Source: Flectonema sp. DT1601 (lineage: Eukaryota; Euglenozoa; Diplonemea; Diplonemida; Diplonemidae). Taken from it: DNA of 64,000 bases. The position numbers and the translations under genes were made by a program. The notes beneath the pieces are model-generated. The model had not been told where the DNA came from. It saw only the letters and a program-made list of their open reading frames with translations, and made no database searches. Location of the stretch: assembly GCA_964019425.1 (NCBI GenBank), contig OZ025789.1:868001-932000 (forward strand). Direction: 5' to 3'. This document shows positions 49,620-60,918 of the stretch, piece by piece. Positions within the stretch are counted from its first letter, which is position 1. The number at the start of each line of letters is the position of its first letter.

Positions 49620-52462
49620 TTACAGATTAAGCAACGAATCTAACCCTCCAGACCCGATACTTGTCATCTTTAATCTCTTCATAGAATGAGAATCGTTATC
49701 TGAAGACAACGGAAACATTGACGTCTTCAATGAAGATGCAGAGACTGGTGCTATGGAAGTAGCAGCGTGTGTTGAAAGGTCGAGTGGATATGAGATGGTA
49801 TCGATGTCATCGTTCTTAGTAACAGACTTTGGAATCCAAGTAGTACTCGCAATTGAAGAGGGTTTTCGTTCGACTGTTTCACAAAGTTCTTGCGTGTCAT
49901 TATCATCATCGAGTTGTTTATCTTTTATTACTTCAGGAAGTTCTTCAACTTCCATCAGACTTTGAAGACTGCAGCCGGTGGATTCAATTTCACTCTGCAG
50001 TCGCTTTAAGCAAAGCAACAAATCTTCATTTCCTAAATTCGAATTACCACAAACAGTCAACACCCTATCAGCATACGTATGCAGAACTAAAAAGGGTTCA
50101 GTTGTGTCCCCTCCTTCTGCTGATAGTCTTCTACAAAGCTGCTCTGCCTGAGTAGTTATTTCTTTTGGAAGTTCCATTTGTTTTGATAAAGTAATCCCGT
50201 ACATCTTCTCTGTACAAGAACCCGACTCAAGCTGATGAAGGTGCTGCATAGAATCTTTATTCTTACACTGCGTTACAAAGTGAATATTTTGTACGATCTT
50301 CGGGTATACGCTTGCCAGAGTCTGACAAAGAGTGAAGTGAGTAGCGAATAGTGTCATCGCCTTGCTGTGAATTAAGGAATCAATTACCGCTAATGCGGTT
50401 GCTACTCCTTCGTCGTTTGATGTTCCCCTACCTAGTTCATCAATGATAACAAGTGACTTGTGATCAGCTGACAAGACTGTAGAATAATAATTAACAACAG
50501 TGAGATTGATTATATAAAGAAATAACAACACAAAACACATACCGATATTCGCAGTCTCCCTCATCTCCATAGCGAAGGTGCTTGCATTATCCTCAAGTGA
50601 ATCATCGAGACTGAGCCTTGTAAAGATTCTATTCACCAATGGGATATGAGCTTCTGATGCCGGAAGCATGATTCCAATATGAGCCATTACTACTAACAAG
50701 GCTACTTGAATTAAGTACGTTGTCTTTCCGCTCATGTTCGGACCTGAAACAATCAAAACAGAACTACCAGAAGACATGTCAGTATTGTTTGCTATAAACG
50801 AAGGACCCATTCGTCTATCAAGAAGTGGATGTCTTCCTTGTTTGATGTGAAGTTTCTCATCGAGTTTTGGTCGAACTCGATTCTCAGTCATCGTTGCATG
50901 TGTTGCTCCAGATTGGAGTAAATCTAATAAAGCGATGGCTTCACTTGCTCCAAAGAGAACTAACATTTTATTCCTAATCGCATCTAAGAGATGTTGAAGC
51001 TGCAGATTAGTCCTCTGAGTTATAGTGTGTTAACACATTGTGCTTGTTGTTGTTAACAAAGATAACATACCTGAATGATATCCCCATAACACTCTTTCAA
51101 CCTATTGTTGAGCCCCACCAGTACTTTAGTTGTGAACTGAACATGTTTCTTCAGTTCAACTTTGCTTATTATCTCATCATCAGTTTTCTTTGGAAGATCA
51201 CCCTTCTCACACTGTAAAAAGAAACCTTTTAAAGGCTTGTATTGAGTTTTTAATGAAGATATTTGCCTTGATGTTGCGAATTCTGATGAAACTTTATAAA
51301 TATTTGACAGAACCTGAGTGTATTGACATCTGAATATGTCAAGCATACCATCGATACCAGTTCGTATGGCAAAAACTTGAATTGTTTTTGTGACTGATGA
51401 CGAGTTTTGTGATTTCTTTGAGTCAGAGATTGACACTCCAGGATCAACGTATGTGTCAATGATATCTCTCACTGGTTCATATTCTTGAGAGGAAAGCGTT
51501 TTTTCAATTGAAGACAATAAAACGTCACTCAAACATCCCTCTAATGTCATTACGATTGACGGAATCATTTGTAACACTCCACGAAGACCTAATATGTGTT
51601 TTATCGTTTGACTTGAAGCATCTGTAGTTGCTGTTGCTGAGCTGCTGCTTACTGCAAAGTTCGATAACAAGTGATCAAAATCACTTTTTATTTTTGTTAA
51701 ATGTTTTCTAATTTCTAGTCTTTTGTCATCTCTTTTTATGAGAAGTTCAACCGAGTCATACCGAGCTTCAAGAGTAACTTTATTACAGGCGGGCATTAAG
51801 ACGTTTGAACGAAGTAGTCTCCTTCCTCCTTGAGTTAGTGTGTAGTCGATTGAACAAAGAAGGCTTCGAGAATTTTTATATTTTGAGTTTGTTACTGATT
51901 GCGTGAGAGGCTCAATAAGTTGAAGTAATTTACTGCTTTCTCGATTGATTGCTACTCTTGAAGACAGGCAACGGTAGTGAACCCGAATTGATTTTTCAGC
52001 TAACGTTGCTTTTCTTAAGTATTCGAGATACCTAATAATAGCGCAACCTGCTGCAACTGATAAGTACCTTTCAGATGATTGAAGCTCTAAGTTTGTTGTA
52101 TCAGAACAAGACAGATGATTAAGATATCGTAATCCGCTAACTTCACTGAAATCTCTTCTAGCGACCGATAGGAATGTCACACTGTCTCCAAGATTCTTTC
52201 TCAAGAGGCGAATAAAATCAGATTCGATGGAAGTCGCAGGCAATACAATCTCCGCCACACCCAGTTGATATACCAATGTTAAAGTACAAGGTAGTGTTGG
52301 TTGATCAGTGTATTGCATTAATTCAAGCTCAAGTGTTTGTAAGTTACATGTGCAAACACCAATATCATTTCCTTTATTAGCAATTATAGCCATCACTACT
52401 TCTCCTTTATAGTGATTCGTTGTTGTTGTTGAACATGATGTAACACTTTGTGTTCCCCACAT
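49620..52462 (-). CDS. MSH4: MutS homologue MSH4, 3 exons
   Basis: Meiotic crossover factor: the MSH4-MSH5 heterodimer clamps Holliday junctions. Exons 51071-52462, 50543-51014 and 49620-50476; introns about 56 and 66 nt (donors GTATGT; acceptors AACTCAG and TTCTACAG). The 906-residue product resembles animal and plant MSH4 (about 930). Features: the connector/core (YLNHLSCSDTTNLELQSSE; SLLCSIDYTLTQGGRRLLR), Walker A GPNMSGKT (about 555-562), and DELGRGTSNDEG with FATHFTLCQTL in the ATPase. The mismatch-recognition domain I is absent, as in MSH4/5. The C-terminal 180 residues are family-poor and Ser/Asp-rich. It implies that this lineage has sex. Start MWGTQSV at 52462. Confidence 0.93.
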
Positions 52463-54201
52463 GTCTCAGCTGTACTGTGTTAGCTGTTACAAAGGATGAC
52501 ATTAGAGATGTGAGTCTTAAAATAATACAAACAATCAGTAGCGAACTAAAACAGGTTATAGAGTGATTGGCTTGTTTAACAAACATCAGAAAAAGTTATC
52601 ATCATCACTGCAGTTGTTTGCATCGTGTGATCATAATGTTAGAGAAGAGAAAAAGAAAAGAAAAATATGAACAACGGGAAAGAAGGGAAAGAAAGTTTTT
52701 TTTTTTTCCTTTTTTTTTTTTTTTCCCCCCTCCTGTCATCAGCAACTACTTGGTAGGGAATGAAACAAAAAACAAAAACAAAAAAAGGAATTCAAGCATA
52801 GAATACATAGGGACTACGCAAGTCTACACGAATAAGATTATCTTTCCTTTAGGAAGGTTTAGGTTATAGAAAGTTTAATTGGGTGGTGTTACTTTTAAAG
52901 TACTATTCTGTACTCTTTATATATATCTGACACGTTAGTAGTCTGGTCTGCTGGTTGTGTTCTTTTTGATTGGTTTATAACCTATGTCATGAATAGATTA
53001 TTTTCAAGGTTTTTTTTTTTATAAAGTCAATCCATAGCCGTTCTTTCTTGACAAAAGAAATAAAACAAAAAAAGAGTCAGTTGCGAAGAAGGCTGAAAGT
53101 GGTTCTCAAAAGTTTTATGTTTTTTTATTTTTATTTTTTTCCGCACACTCTGAGGGTAACAATGGCCCCTCCAATTGATTTGCTAAACTTTCTGAACAAC
53201 ATAAGAACCAAAGCCCAACATCACCAAAATTCGACTCAACAAAGTCTATTTTTTTTTTTTCCTTTCTAACTTTAAATTTAAGTACAGAAAAGACAAGGTA
53301 AGCTTATCAAGCAAATGGGTGTCGCAAAAGAATGAAAAATTTCAGATTACTTCTCTCTGCATAATTATGACAACGACCCATCAGTGAACTCTGCCCCTAC
53401 AAATAACAAGTGTAGGTCAGTAGCTAGAATGGGAAAGAAGAAGGGCAATGTACGACAACAATAATAATAAAGATATAACCCCTCTCTAGCTGACCTGTTG
53501 CTGTAATAGTCGTAAACAGGACAAGGAAAAAAGAGGAAAGGAGGATGCGCAAATCATTCTTTTCAAGATTAATATCATCGGCTCTGCGTATCCAAAGTCC
53601 ACAACATATTTTCATGAAACAGGTAGCTTTTTTATAAGCTTGCAATTCTCGGCGGGTACACAACAGAAAATGAAGAAATAGTCAACTTGTTTGGTGATTT
53701 TGTTGTTGCTGTTTTTTTTGATCTATTTACTGAGGTTAGAGAAGTCAAGCTCCAGGAAAGCCCCGCGCGGGGTTGCTGTGACACTCCCGTTAGGACTCAC
53801 TCACAGCAGATTGCATTTTCTTTCAAAACAAAATGCAGTTGATGCAGTCCAGTTCAATTCCCGAAAGGTGAACTTACCGGAGAATACAGAGAACGATGCT
53901 TCACAATCGACTACAACAAACAAAAAGGGATCATGCTTTGTCGTTTCATATGCACTTCTTATGGACCAATGCTTGCAGAGGAACCAAAGTAAGTTGCTTC
54001 TTTTGAGAACAAAGCAATCCAGAATATCATAACTAAAAGGTACTATTTTTATTTAAGTACTTCTTTGTTACGAGTGTGAGCAATAGTTGCATTCCGTACA
54101 CTACTTTTTTTTTGAATGATTTCTTCTGACTATATGCAATATAAGGGTATTAAAGACATAGACTATATAGCCACCACAAAACTAATTGTGTGCTGTCTAC
54201 A
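52463..54201. other. Intergenic, palindrome CCCCGCGCGGGG, no gene seen
   Basis: 1.7 kb with T tracts near 52695-52725 and 53245, a 12-nt GC palindrome at 53761-53772 and an inverted repeat TGCATTTT/AAAATGCA near 53815-53840. A plus-strand frame at 53691-54032 has no family features and is not called. Confidence 0.45.
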
Positions 54202-55167
54202 CTACGCGCATTGCGCGCTATCCGTCTGCTGTTGGTGTTGCTTTGATTCTTGAAAGCATCTCTTCAGTCCGATCTTGTAGCTGCTGCATTTGTGATCAAC
54301 AAAGCTGGTAAATAACCCATGGTGGCTTGCATTGTCTAGCCATTCAGTGGCGGAGTATAACATATTTTTGTAAACTCCACATTTACTGGCGACGTAGAAA
54401 TTATCATGAACCGATATGTAATGTTGGATACCACAGTGATGATAGTTTGGAATGATTAAACCCATTCCTGTTAATGGATAGCGTGTCACAACATCAGTCT
54501 CATGCACCCAACGAGAATACCTGTTACCAATTGCCTCGTCATAGCCATTGCAGAAATCAAGATTTCCAACTCTTGGAGATCCGAATGATACGATATCAAG
54601 GGGGAGATCTTTTTTAAGCTCCTGAAGTTTATTTAAGTACGCCTCATCCTTGTGAATTCTGTAGGAGTACAAAGTAGCTAAAGCCCCTCCAAGAGAATGA
54701 CCAGTAATTACACTGCGGGTGGTGTTGGAGTCGATGTTGCGGAGAAACTCCTCCGTCACTTCATCAAAACTCTTTACATGACCATTCAGGAATCCGCGAT
54801 GAACCCTTCCTGGGAAGTATGGGGACTTGACTAAGTGCATGGATACGTCTTTGAGACAGTCACGTGCGCTCTCAGTACCACGGAATGCGACAACAGTTGT
54901 CTTTCCGTCTTTACTCTTTCCTATAACAGCTTGTGTGTCATCACCTTTAATATCAATCAACTTCCAACCTTCAGGTAAGTTGTTAACGTCTGTCTCGTAG
55001 GCTACTGAACACCAGTCAAGGTACTCATTTGCTTCCTCTGAATCTGCGTCAGACATTCGGTTCTTTTTGTAATCATCACCAGGGTTTACATGTTTTGGGA
55101 AGAATACCCATCTCACAGCTCCACAGATTGTACCTGTGGTCACATTAAACATTGTCATGAGTACCAT
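54202..55167 (-). CDS. Class 3 (fungal-type) lipase
   Basis: 321 residues from ATG 55167; a longer frame lacks an ATG and includes the acceptor CTATTCCAG at about 55195. The N-terminal 25 residues are hydrophobic (MFNVTTGTICGAVRWVFF), a possible membrane anchor or signal. The alpha/beta hydrolase core has VVAFRGTES (oxyanion strand), the nucleophile elbow GHSLGGALA, FGSPRVGN and the acid in HETDVVTRYPL. The catalytic His is probably in the segment NYHHCG, near the place usual for class 3 lipases. It should hydrolyse acylglycerols or phospholipids; location uncertain (ER or secreted). Confidence 0.92.
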   Translation of the reverse strand: MVLMTMFNVTTGTICGAVRWVFFPKHVNPGDDYKKNRMSDADSEEANEYLDWCSVAYETDVNNLPEGWKLIDIKGDDTQAVIGKSKDGKTTVVAFRGTESARDCLKDVSMHLVKSPYFPGRVHRGFLNGHVKSFDEVTEEFLRNIDSNTTRSVITGHSLGGALATLYSYRIHKDEAYLNKLQELKKDLPLDIVSFGSPRVGNLDFCNGYDEAIGNRYSRWVHETDVVTRYPLTGMGLIIPNYHHCGIQHYISVHDNFYVASKCGVYKNMLYSATEWLDNASHHGLFTSFVDHKCSSYKIGLKRCFQESKQHQQQTDSAQCA

Positions 55168-56675
55168 TGTTAGTGTGTTGGAGGTTCGGTAATCTGGAAT
55201 AGGAAACAAAGATAAGTTTATTTTTCCCTCACTGACTCAAAACATTCACCCTACAGATATTCGCACACGGGTTTTGACTTGAACGATGTGACGGAAGTTG
55301 TAAAAATCCGCCATCGGAGTTGTGCTTAGAAAACACGATTCCCCCCCTTTCGTTAAAAAAAGAATAGGAAACCTTTCACTCCTACGTTATATAATCAGTT
55401 AGGCTTGTAACCTTTCAACTGGTAGTGGACTTATTGAAGATAGAAAAAGTCAAAACCCAGGAATAGTATTCACACACTCAATAGACATTCTAGTACGTCA
55501 GGGAAGTGTGTATTGCATTGTGCTGTACAATCCCATAAGTGTTACTAAAACATGAAATTAAAACAAACAAACAAACCATAAAATACCCAAGAGGCATAGC
55601 AGGGTTAGAACGAAATTAAGAGACATACAGATATAAGTGATTCCTAAAAAACATTTCAAATCGATTGACGTGTTTATAATGGTATTCTATAACATAAGGA
55701 AAACAAGATACTCAGAAACAGGAGGATCTTTTCTCTTATTTTTTTTTTTTTTAAATTTCCCTCCTGAGAGAATCTCGTGATCATTCTCTAAATCGACGAC
55801 AAGGAGAGAACGAAACTGATACAAAAATGAAACATAAAGTAAACTAAAGTAACCATAAAGAAAAGAAAGAAAAAGAGAACTGGACAGCCAAAAAAAAAGA
55901 ACAAGGCTACAACACGAATTATGAAGCCTTAACAAGCTAGCACAGATATTTTTTTTTTTTTTTTTTTTTGAAAAAAAAAAAACCAATATTAGTGAAAGAT
56001 GCATACATATTACGGTTAAGTGTTCTCCAATTCTAAGAGAGGGTTGTGATTGCTTTTTTTTTTTTTTTTTTTTAGAAATGGAATAAAACGTTCACTTGAT
56101 GAACAACTATTCAACTGTGATATGGCCAATGAAGCAATAGCCCATTCACAGTAGACCGTAATAAGAAATAGGAAAATAATATTTAAAAAAAAAAAAGTAA
56201 TAATAGAAAACCTTCAACCACTTTAGTTGCTGAGGTACAATCGAATTTAATTACGAAGTTGGAGAGAAGAATAAAAATGAGATAAAAAAAAGCATTTCGC
56301 AACACCCAATTTTTTGCAAAAACGAGCATGCAGTTCATTTTCCTGCAAAGTTATTAGCGATCCCTATAAACGCATTGCATTAAGAATTAAGTTTTTTTTT
56401 AGACAGTAAAAAAAAAAAATACACCCCCTGAAGCCTACGTAGTTAAGAGTAGATTGTTGTTTGATTTCTTTCAATAAAACTTTACTGTTGAGGGCGGGGT
56501 AATTATTTAGAAAGGACTATCTCACAGAACAGAGATAACCAAGTCACTTTAAAAGTAATTAATTGCTTTCGGAGAGTAAATCAGAATCCTTCTCTGACTG
56601 ATCTCCGTCTGCAGACGTCGGCTTTTGAGGAAGCGGAGAGTTCGTCCATGCGGATTTCTTTATATTGGCAATGAG
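55168..56675. other. Intergenic, homopolymer tracts, no gene seen
   Basis: 1.5 kb with A/T tracts (about 55740, 55949-55982, 56056-56074, 56183 and 56410), a CTGCAGACG string at 56610 and no coding signal. Confidence 0.5.
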
Positions 56676-58244
56676 TCAAGTATCAGGCAGGTGTTGTTGA
56701 TTAACGTCCACAGGAACAGAAACAGACTCCGCAGGGAAAGTCTGCTCTTGCTCAGGAGCTGCCGAAGGAGGAGGAGCATTTTCAGGAATGTGACTATAAC
56801 AACCAAGACACGCAAAGATGGTACTCAAGGTACAACCACAACACCCAACTACAACATAACAAGTTCGATCCCCGATAACGTCAGAATCCAGCAAGGCACC
56901 CAATACAATAGGACCCGGAATAGCCCCTACCAACCTGCTAGCAATGTTCAACAGTGCCATGCTGTGGGCTCTCAGGTGTGAAGGTACAATCGTTTTAGCG
57001 ATATTGAGAATCGCAACAGCTGGTAAAAACAGCGCCACACACGGAACAATCATTAAGGCGATAAATCCTCCAGTCGATTCCATGAAGAAACTAAAGAAGA
57101 AAGGAATGGCAGCTACCTGAAGACCGATTATTAATTTCCATTGTTGTATAACTGTCATTTGATACTTATCTAGAATCTTTCCTCCCACAACATAAGCAGT
57201 CACAATGAATGGAATAAAGACTGCAGTAAGATAACTGGAAGTTGACTTACTGTGACAAAGTGTTTTTTCAAAAAAACGAGGAGCAAAGGCAATGACGCCT
57301 GAACCAACAAAACTCATAGCTCCTTGAGATAATAATAAGAATGTCAGTTCGTGATTAGTAATTAGTCCCTTCAGTGCGGGGACAAGACTCATGAGGTCAT
57401 TACCGATGTGTTCAGATGTTTCAGCCCTTGATATACTGTCTGCTTTATATGCATCTCTTTCTGGTTTATAGTCGTCAAATTTCTTCTTAGAAAGGAACAC
57501 CCATATTGCAAATGGAACCGCAAGACCTGACAAGATCCAAAACCCAACTGGCCATCGATCACAGTCTAACTCTTCAGGTGGTAGTAAGTAGTAATATGAA
57601 TTAGTTTCGTAAGTAGTTCCGTTTGGGAAAGTTGCGAAATCTTGACGAAGACGTAGACGAGAATTCCCACAACTGTCGCTAGTATCAGAGCAATTCGACA
57701 GAAATAATCCAGCGAGACCCAGACCTAATACAACCCCCACAGGGACAGGTCCTAACATTGCTCCGGTGAATTTGCTGGCTTTTAATTTATCTCCGTACAT
57801 ATTATCGTCAATATGAACAAAAGACAGTACCCACAAAGGAGTAGCTCCAATTCCCATAATTATCTGACCAATGACGAACATCGACAAGTGTTTTCCAAAA
57901 CTGAAGAATATCGCTCCTCCTATAAATATTATCATACCGAATCCTATTGCTTTAGGCATGTCTTTGCATTTTTGAGCGACAGGAAGAGATGTTACGATAT
58001 ATGAGCAATCATACATTACTACAATAACTGCTAGTAGAGTTGGTTTGATTCCAAATTCGTCTTCTAAAGCTGTAAGCGTTGCTGTTATTAAACCCGTTGC
58101 GATTCCCGCTGCAAAGAAACATAAACAAGACATCATACCAACCATAAATTTAAACGTTTCATGTATTGAAACATTCTTTGATTTGATTTCGTTCGTCTTA
58201 AACGCCTCCTTCGTTGAGGAAGGTGATCCAGCGGGCAATTCCAT
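56676..58244 (-). CDS. MFS transporter, organic-anion-transporter (OATP/SLCO)-like
   Basis: 522 residues, one exon. About 12 membrane segments are seen. OATP-type marks are LTALEDEFGIKPTLLAVIVV with YDCSYIVTSLPV (helix 1-2 region), a large extracellular loop with several cysteines (SNCSDTSDSCGNS; LDCDRWPVGFW) and the WPVGFWILSGL entry to helix 6. The Cys-rich C-terminal helix (CYVVVGCCGCTLSTIFACLGCY) is unusual. Substrate unknown; OATPs carry amphipathic anions. Acceptor TTTTACTAG lies 13 nt before the ATG. The C-terminal tail is short and Pro-rich. Confidence 0.85.
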   Translation of the reverse strand: MELPAGSPSSTKEAFKTNEIKSKNVSIHETFKFMVGMMSCLCFFAAGIATGLITATLTALEDEFGIKPTLLAVIVVMYDCSYIVTSLPVAQKCKDMPKAIGFGMIIFIGGAIFFSFGKHLSMFVIGQIIMGIGATPLWVLSFVHIDDNMYGDKLKASKFTGAMLGPVPVGVVLGLGLAGLFLSNCSDTSDSCGNSRLRLRQDFATFPNGTTYETNSYYYLLPPEELDCDRWPVGFWILSGLAVPFAIWVFLSKKKFDDYKPERDAYKADSISRAETSEHIGNDLMSLVPALKGLITNHELTFLLLSQGAMSFVGSGVIAFAPRFFEKTLCHSKSTSSYLTAVFIPFIVTAYVVGGKILDKYQMTVIQQWKLIIGLQVAAIPFFFSFFMESTGGFIALMIVPCVALFLPAVAILNIAKTIVPSHLRAHSMALLNIASRLVGAIPGPIVLGALLDSDVIGDRTCYVVVGCCGCTLSTIFACLGCYSHIPENAPPPSAAPEQEQTFPAESVSVPVDVNQQHLPDT

Positions 58245-59222
58245 TATTGTGGATCCCTAGTAAAACATGAAAATAGGTAAGTACTTTTGATACAATAAAA
58301 AAGTGTTTTATTTCAAGGCAAAAAAAAAAAAAGGGGGGTAATTCATAATAGTATCATAACTGCGTTAAGAAATAAAGATCGTTGAATAATTACATATCAT
58401 TGAGTAGGTTGCTAATGATAAACATTAGTTGCGTAACCATTCACCAAGAAAGAGGATACAGGGGGAACGGGTGAGGACTGGACAGGCATACCTGTTTGGG
58501 GCGCACTCGCGAGCAGTCGTCCGATACCGAACGACGTACTACGATTTGGTTAATTATTCTTGGATCAGTTCATTTGCCTTTTGTTATATTTTTTTTTTTA
58601 TATTTTTCTTTTTTTTGAAATTTTTTTTTCTTCTTCTTTTTTTTGAAATTTTTTTTTTTCCCCTCTTTTTCTTGGTTTTCCTTCTTCACCCATGTTCCAC
58701 AACAGTCTCTAATGAAAAAAAATGCACTTCTGCACGCAACAAAGCTTTTGCTTCTTAGCAGACGAAAAAAAGACAAGAAAAAAAATGTCAAATTCTCACT
58801 GGCGATACATCAAAGAAAAAGAACGACTAAGTGAAAGAATCAGCGCTCTGTTGTCTTCCTTTTTCTCTAATTAGATCGCCTGCAGTTCATATGATTATTA
58901 CGAACTGATTGTTAAACGTGTTCGATAGTAACAATGAGTATAACTCATTTCTACCCCACCTAAGTGAAGCACGTAAAAGACAAAAGAAAAAAATAACCGG
59001 GAGAATGAAAACGAAGAAAAGAGGAACGACACTGAAAGGAAAAAAAATGGGGAATTAAAAGAAAAATAGACAGACAAAACAAAATGAAATAAAATATCAT
59101 TTCGGCGAAGCGATACACTAGGGTTCACGTCTTTCTTATTTCAAAAGTTGAAAGTTGTGTACAGAAGCTAATAAGCAAAATGAAAAAAGAACCGAACCTC
59201 GGGAATCGAACGGGGGGATATT
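58245..59222. other. Intergenic, T-rich, no gene seen
   Basis: OATP leader, then T-rich runs at 58585-58670 and A-rich sequence to 59220. GTTCGATTCCC on the minus strand near 59205 resembles a tRNA B-box but pairs with nothing. Confidence 0.5.
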
Positions 59223-60122
59223 CTACTCGTCGTCTGGTCCGTCCACCTCTTTGTCATTCTCACCCTCGTCCTCGTCTTCGGATTCCCTGCAGCAGCAAAC
59301 TCCGATGATGACAACGATGATTACTAAGGCACAAACACCGATAATAATTCCAGCAATGACTCCTCCAGACAATTCATCATCAGAGTCGGAAAAGACACCT
59401 CCAAATCGAACCGTTCTGGTACAGGTGTCCTGACCAGCAGCGATCTCGAACTCCGTACCAGTGCACTGAATCGACTTGCAGACACGCTGAACAACAGCCG
59501 TACTGAAAGTTGCCATGGTTCTAGTGTTAGCAGTTCTTGGACAGAGGAACTCCATTCCAGGAGTTGTGTGAGCAGTTAATCCAGTGATGACATTTCCCAT
59601 TGGAGTCAACTGTGGAGTAGTAAGCCTAGCAAGGATAAGAGTTTGAAAGTTCTCAATGTTTGTTGTGAATAATCTACTAACTGGAATTCTGAGGTGAACT
59701 GCAGTGTATGTTCCAAGGGATCCTGCTACAGCTGGTTGGACAACACATTGGTGGTAAATGTTAACAAACGTTGCGTCAGGGATGACTGCTCTTACGGCGG
59801 TTTCAAAAGGTGCGGCAAAGGTTGCGTTTGCGGTACACTGAGCGTTTGTAAATGTCATTCCCAATACGACTTCAGTTACTCTCAACCTACTCTGTGCGAG
59901 GGTCTCACTCTGAGCAACACAGTGATAGAATATCTTTGTACCTTCAATAATTCTCTTGTAGTTGTTGGTTGTGCATGTGCAACGACCGGTAACTCTGTCG
60001 CACTCGCCTCCTAAATCTCCGTAAGCGACACAGTCAGCATTGACAGTGCAAACCCTCATCGTGTTTACAGACAATTGTGACTGCACTACTCCCAACAGGG
60101 CGAGAAGAATTAAAACCTTCAT
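59223..60122 (-). CDS. Type I membrane protein with SDDELSGG motif, paralogue A
   Basis: 299 residues. Signal peptide MKVLILLALLGVVQS, then an ectodomain with about ten cysteines, the first cluster arranged like an EGF-type unit (CTVNADCVAYGDLGGECDR, then CTCTT). The juxtamembrane DSDDELSGGVIAGI leads into a transmembrane helix (IIIGVCALVIIVVIIGV), then CCC and an acidic tail (EDEDEGENDKEVDG). The neighbour at 60919-61815 has the same layout. Surface glycoprotein of unknown function. Acceptor CTTCCTTCAG lies about 19 nt before the ATG. Confidence 0.8.
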   Translation of the reverse strand: MKVLILLALLGVVQSQLSVNTMRVCTVNADCVAYGDLGGECDRVTGRCTCTTNNYKRIIEGTKIFYHCVAQSETLAQSRLRVTEVVLGMTFTNAQCTANATFAAPFETAVRAVIPDATFVNIYHQCVVQPAVAGSLGTYTAVHLRIPVSRLFTTNIENFQTLILARLTTPQLTPMGNVITGLTAHTTPGMEFLCPRTANTRTMATFSTAVVQRVCKSIQCTGTEFEIAAGQDTCTRTVRFGGVFSDSDDELSGGVIAGIIIGVCALVIIVVIIGVCCCRESEDEDEGENDKEVDGPDDE

Positions 60123-60918
60123 CTTGTAAGTTGATAGTCTGAAGGAAGAAAACGATGTGAATTCCTTCTAAGAGATTACTATTGTAGTTAGTCGTCCTGT
60201 TACTGAAAAATAGAATACACAGCAATCACACACATCAGTTACTTTATTACAACTACACTGCCATTGAGTACATTGGGGATGAGTTGTTGGTCAAGACCAA
60301 ACAGGGGGGTAGTTAATTTCCAACTAGTATTGCGAAAGTCTTTTTTTTTGTGTGTGTTTTTTTGTTTTTCGATTATTTAATTCTCTCCTCCCCCCGAATC
60401 GAATGAAAGATCGCTTCGATCGGGAAGAGAAAGAAAAAAAAGAATGAAAAAAAAAACTAAAATAATTACGAAACAACAGCGCGTTGCTCGTAATTTGGGA
60501 GTATAGACCGTGTGAATGAGTGAGACAGAGATGGGATTGACACTGGGTTTTTTCTTTCTTTCTTTTTCTGTACTCCTCCTTCTTCATCGGAGGATACAGC
60601 GGGAATACAGTGATATTGATGTAGAAATTAGGGTTCTACAAATCACGGATGACTCTCACCTATCTTTTTTAATGATTGTAGGTTCTCAGCCATAAATTTC
60701 TATTTTCTTTTTTTTTCACGTTCACTGTTGTCGTCCGCTCGGACGACGTAAAAAAGTGAAACAATGTTAAGGAAATGGCACTTCGTTTTAAATATTTCTG
60801 ACCAGGTAACTATTCTGTTAGTAATTTATGTTGGCTTTCTTGCGGTGTGCAAACAAGAATACTAAGAACACAACACATACAAGGATAACATGCCTCTCTA
60901 CGAATAAATTAGTGAAGC
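60123..60918. other. Intergenic with a nested hairpin
   Basis: 800 bp between paralogues. Holds a leader, a hairpin at about 60721-60762 and no frame of quality. Confidence 0.5.
60721..60762. other. Nested hairpin
   Basis: GTCGTCC-GCTC-GGACGAC forms a 7-bp stem with a 4-nt loop (60730-60747), enclosed by TTCACT/AGTGAA. Candidate RNA structure in the 3' region of paralogue B. Confidence 0.6.

Noticed and set aside
53691-54032. Plus-strand 113-codon frame
   Set aside because: Starts in a T tract, lacks any family motif and opposes the direction of all host genes.
59190-59225. Possible tRNA on the minus strand (GTTCGATTCCC)
   Set aside because: T-stem arms do not pair and the upstream 50 nt are the coding end of the neighbouring gene.
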